Part shown: piece after piece, positions 61,371 through 64,000 of the stretch
Position numbering within the stretch: the first letter of the stretch is position 1
Layout: each line of letters opens with the position of its first letter
Assembly: GCF_041521385.1 (NCBI RefSeq)
Contig: NZ_CP168006.1
Span: 1-64,000, forward strand
DNA length: 64,000 bases
From: Alcaligenes faecalis
Lineage (GTDB): Bacteria; Pseudomonadota; Gammaproteobacteria; Burkholderiales; Burkholderiaceae_B
Direction of reading: 5' to 3'
Made by a program: the position numbers and the translations under genes
The notes under the pieces: model-generated
What the model was told of the DNA's origin: nothing
The model's input: only the letters and a program-made list of their open reading frames with translations
The model's database searches: none

Positions 61371-62504
61371 TTATTTTTGTTTATTGATATGTTCAGATGA
61401 TTCATTTGCCCCATCCACCTGCTGACGTTCCAAAGAACGCAGGCGACGGCGCAAACCGCTCAATTGGCCCAACACGGCAGCATTTTTCTGCCAGTCCTGG
61501 TGTCCAGCAAAGGGATAAACCCCGGTATAACGTCCAGGCTGGCTAATGTTGGAGGTGACAGCCGTACCGCCGGAGACGTGTACATCATCGCCCAGAACCA
61601 GATGGCCCGAGAGCATCGCTGCCCCCGCAATCGTACAACGTGCCCCGATCTGGGTAGAACCAGCCACCCCCACACATGCCGCCATGGCCGTATGTTCGCC
61701 GACCTGTACGTTGTGCCCAATCATGATCTGGTTGTCCAGCTTGACACCATTAGCCAACACCGTGTCATCCAATGCACCCCGATCCACCGTGGTATTGGCG
61801 CCGATCTCAACGTCGTCACCAATACGTACGTGCCCGATTTGCGCAATCTTGGCCCATGCCCCCTTCCCTTTTACCGGGTCCGGCGCGAAACCAAAACCGT
61901 CAGCGCCCAGCACCACCCCTGAATGCAGAATGGCGCGAGCACCAATATGCACCTGGTGGTACAGAGTGACACGCGCATGCAGCAGACAGTCTGGCCCCAG
62001 GGTAGAACCTGCACCAATCACGCAATGCGCGCCCAAACGGGTGCCACGTCCGATCTTGACGCCGGCCTCGACCACACAAAATGGCCCAATCGACACGCCC
62101 TCGCCCAATTGAGCGCCCGGATCAATCACCGCACTTGGATGAATACCCGTAGGCAACTCGGCCATGCGCACCTGATCAAAACGCTGCGCCAGCAGCGCAT
62201 ACATTAGATAAGGCTGTGAGCACAAAACCGGGATAAAGGACGGTGCAAAGCCCAGACCTTCGTAGACTTGCGGCGTCAGAATCACCACCGCCGCACCGGT
62301 CTGCTCCAGCAAATCCTGCATCTTGGGATTGGATAGAAAGCTGATTTCCTCCGGGCCTGCAGAAAGCAAAGAGCCTAGGCCCCGAATCCGGAGCATAGGC
62401 TCTTTAATGCCTTCTGGCAGCTTGCAATCCAGTCCGGTCTTGTTGATGGCGTCTATGAGTTCAGACAGCTGTACAGCCTGATCAACGTTCAGCAATACCG
62501 GCAT
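61371..62504 (-). CDS. lpxD: UDP-3-O-acylglucosamine N-acyltransferase
   Basis: Protein of 377 aa. The N-terminal uridine-binding domain (residues 1-105, [20 protein letters not shown]) is followed by hexapeptide repeats ([40 protein letters not shown]) and the catalytic His in [19 protein letters not shown]. The C-terminal helix includes [20 protein letters not shown]. The protein is about 20 residues longer at the C-terminus than E. coli LpxD. It adds the second 3-hydroxyacyl chain in lipid A synthesis. Confidence 0.95.
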   Translation of the reverse strand: MPVLLNVDQAVQLSELIDAINKTGLDCKLPEGIKEPMLRIRGLGSLLSAGPEEISFLSNPKMQDLLEQTGAAVVILTPQVYEGLGFAPSFIPVLCSQPYLMYALLAQRFDQVRMAELPTGIHPSAVIDPGAQLGEGVSIGPFCVVEAGVKIGRGTRLGAHCVIGAGSTLGPDCLLHARVTLYHQVHIGARAILHSGVVLGADGFGFAPDPVKGKGAWAKIAQIGHVRIGDDVEIGANTTVDRGALDDTVLANGVKLDNQIMIGHNVQVGEHTAMAACVGVAGSTQIGARCTIAGAAMLSGHLVLGDDVHVSGGTAVTSNISQPGRYTGVYPFAGHQDWQKNAAVLGQLSGLRRRLRSLERQQVDGANESSEHINKQK

Positions 62505-62510
62505 AGTGCA

Positions 62511-63065
62511 TCAACCGCCCAGTGCTTTCAGAACTTCCTCGGTGATGTCCACACGTGGGCTGACCGTAACGGCATCCTGAATGATCAGGTCGTAGCCTTG
62601 AGAGTCAGCAATACGTTTGATGGCGGCATCAGCCTGCTCAACAATGGCCGAGAACTCTTCGTTGCGGCGACGGTTGAAGTCTTCCTGGAATTCACGACGC
62701 TTGCGCTGCAGATCGGAATCCAGATCAGCCAGTTGACGCTGACGCTTCACACGATCGGACTCGGACAGCACAGGCGCATCCTTGTCGAACTTTTGAGCCT
62801 GCGAACGCAGGTTGTTGGCCATGCGCTCCAGCTCTTCGTCACGACGCTTGAATTCTGCTTCGATTTTGGTTTGGGCCGCTTTGGCTGGCTTGGAATCACG
62901 CAAAATGCGCTCTGTGCTGACAAAACCAATTTTGGTCTGGGCCTGAACAACAGGAGCAGCGGTCATGGCGCCGACACCCAGCGCGGCAGCCAGAACGAGC
63001 GCGTTATTGCCACGCGACAAGCTGCGGGCGATGTTTGTAAGTTTTAATGCGATGTTTGACTTCAT
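62511..63065 (-). CDS. skp: OmpH/Skp family periplasmic chaperone
   Basis: Protein of 184 aa with a signal peptide ending APVVQAQT. The mature part is a long coiled coil rich in charged residues: KPAKAAQTKIEAEFKRRDEE, LERMANNLRSQAQKF and QRKRREFQEDFNRRRNEEFS. The C-terminal DLIIQDAVTVSPRVDITEEV closes the trimer core. Skp holds unfolded outer-membrane proteins for BamA, which is encoded just upstream. Confidence 0.94.
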   Translation of the reverse strand: MKSNIALKLTNIARSLSRGNNALVLAAALGVGAMTAAPVVQAQTKIGFVSTERILRDSKPAKAAQTKIEAEFKRRDEELERMANNLRSQAQKFDKDAPVLSESDRVKRQRQLADLDSDLQRKRREFQEDFNRRRNEEFSAIVEQADAAIKRIADSQGYDLIIQDAVTVSPRVDITEEVLKALGG

Positions 63066-63126
63066 GAAAAATCTACCTTGCTAATTAGGCTGCAGAATAG
63101 TGCAATTGTGCCACTAAACACGAACA

Positions 63127-64000
63127 TCAGAAAGCGGTACCAATCTGGAACTGGAAGGCTTGTTTATCGTCGCCTTCCTTGGCGCGCAAGGCGCGACCGT
63201 AGGACAACTGCAGCGGACCGAGCGGGGATTCCCACGACAAGCCCAGACCTGCGGCGTACTTCCAACCGCATGGATCCTCCGACAGACGGTCAGGACGACC
63301 CATTGGGCAACCACCGCTGGTGTTGTCCACTTTACCGGCATCGGCAAAGACGAACCAACGCAGCGTACGGTCACGCGTGGCGCCGGGGAATGGCAGGTAC
63401 AACTGAGCGTTGGCGATCATTCGACGCGAACCACCCAGGTAGTCACCCGTCAGGATATCGCGACCACCCAGGGACGCGCCTTCATAGCCGCGTACCGAAC
63501 CGATACCGCCGGCATACACATTCTTGATCACCGGGAAGCTCTTGCCACCAATGCTACGCCCATAATCAATCGCGCCATTCAAGGCCAGCGTATAGGCACG
63601 GCCCAATGGAATGTAATGCTGGTGGCTGGCGCGCAGCATGTAGTAGCGCAAGTCCATCGTACCCAGATCGGCCGACAAGCTCGTCAAGCTACCCTTGTTG
63701 GGAGCAATCGCGCTGTCGCGGGTATCTTTGGACCACCCCAGATTGAAAATAAAGGTGTTGGTGCCTTCGCCGTACTCTTTTACGTAATCTTGGTAGGCTT
63801 GGGGTGTGTACTGCGGGCTCAAGCGCGAGAGCTTGTTGTGCTCGAAGTTCACACCCATGAATACACGGTCGTACTCGGAAATAGGCACACCGAAGTTCAG
63901 GCCAGCACCGATGGCGGTGTTCTGGTAATCACCCCAACCATCATTGGACTGATAAGGCGTGGTACGACGGTAGTAAATCGAGGTGGTTTTGCTGATGCCG
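63127..64000 (-). CDS. bamA: BamA, outer-membrane assembly barrel (C-terminal part, cut by window edge)
   Basis: The frame is open from the stop at 63,127 to the window edge, 291 codons, so only the C-terminal barrel is present; the POTRA domains lie outside. Barrel features: GGIGSVRGYEGASLGGRDIL with the VRGYE loop motif conserved in Omp85 proteins, strand WFVFADAGKVDNT, and the final LGPLQLSYGRALRAKEGDDK ending in QFQIGTAF with C-terminal Phe, the barrel-end signal. BamA inserts beta-barrel proteins into the outer membrane. It heads the skp-lpxD-fabZ-lpxA-lpxB run. Confidence 0.95.
   Translation of the reverse strand, partial: GISKTTSIYYRRTTPYQSNDGWGDYQNTAIGAGLNFGVPISEYDRVFMGVNFEHNKLSRLSPQYTPQAYQDYVKEYGEGTNTFIFNLGWSKDTRDSAIAPNKGSLTSLSADLGTMDLRYYMLRASHQHYIPLGRAYTLALNGAIDYGRSIGGKSFPVIKNVYAGGIGSVRGYEGASLGGRDILTGDYLGGSRRMIANAQLYLPFPGATRDRTLRWFVFADAGKVDNTSGGCPMGRPDRLSEDPCGWKYAAGLGLSWESPLGPLQLSYGRALRAKEGDDKQAFQFQIGTAF

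Overview
The window suggests a betaproteobacterium of the family Alcaligenaceae, most likely Alcaligenes. The right half carries an ordered core (bamA-skp-lpxD-fabZ-lpxA-lpxB-rnhB, ppsA/ppsR, ratA-rnfH, smpB, ygfZ/mltG, holB-tatD) of the Bordetella/Achromobacter/Alcaligenes type. No rRNA or tRNA gene was recognised. Function calls rest on reading motifs; no database search was run.

Left part, about 1-31,050: one end of an integrative and conjugative element (ICE) of the SPI-7/PAPI-1/ICEclc type. From the chromosome inward, on the minus strand, come parA, parB (PFGI-1 class), a DUF2857 gene, a winged-helix gene, an STY4528-like replication gene, a 36-bp iteron-like array, a small helix-turn-helix gene, a PFL_4669/DUF1845 gene, a DUF3158 gene, ssb and a SNF2-type helicase. 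Then come AT-rich cargo (a caspase/CHAT-like protein and a convergent 288-aa protein) and decayed DNA. A second backbone block follows: DUF3577, DUF3275, several small conserved ICE genes, an N6-adenine methyltransferase, a RadC-like protein and a second large SNF2-type helicase ending in an intrinsic terminator at 7,326-7,351. Beyond it (1-7,300) is a cargo zone with a Gabija-like defence pair (OLD-family nuclease plus UvrD-type helicase), a DUF5677-like gene, a frameshifted low-GC remnant and a decayed IS481-type transposase cut by the window edge. Transfer genes, relaxase and integrase must lie outside, to the left.

The most unusual signal is in the 7.3-17 kb backbone block. Almost every gene has its own leader with a strong hairpin, often followed by a T-run just before the Shine-Dalgarno sequence; in two cases the Shine-Dalgarno lies inside the stem. 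Four leaders share a stem-loop with a CAACYCYTGAA-like loop followed by a second hairpin. They may belong to the radC or DUF3577 RNA motif classes, or be a new element-wide regulator. The 36-bp array at 25,285-25,414 is a candidate replication origin or autoregulatory operator.

Right part, 31,134-64,000: chromosome. It holds an SDR, a GNAT, a tyrosine-recombinase-like protein that has lost its catalytic residues, an SH3-like protein, a lipoprotein, a cytochrome b561-YceI-YceI cluster, ArsC-like, GST, a DUF3298 lipoprotein, a DUF2789-FMN reductase fusion, an ankyrin protein, tatD-holB with a phage-type dNMP kinase where tmk usually lies, mltG, ygfZ, a valine-catabolism operon, rnfH-ratA, smpB, type II NADH dehydrogenase, a TetR regulator, ppsA/ppsR, a SpoU methyltransferase, and the lipid A/outer-membrane operon running off the edge in bamA.
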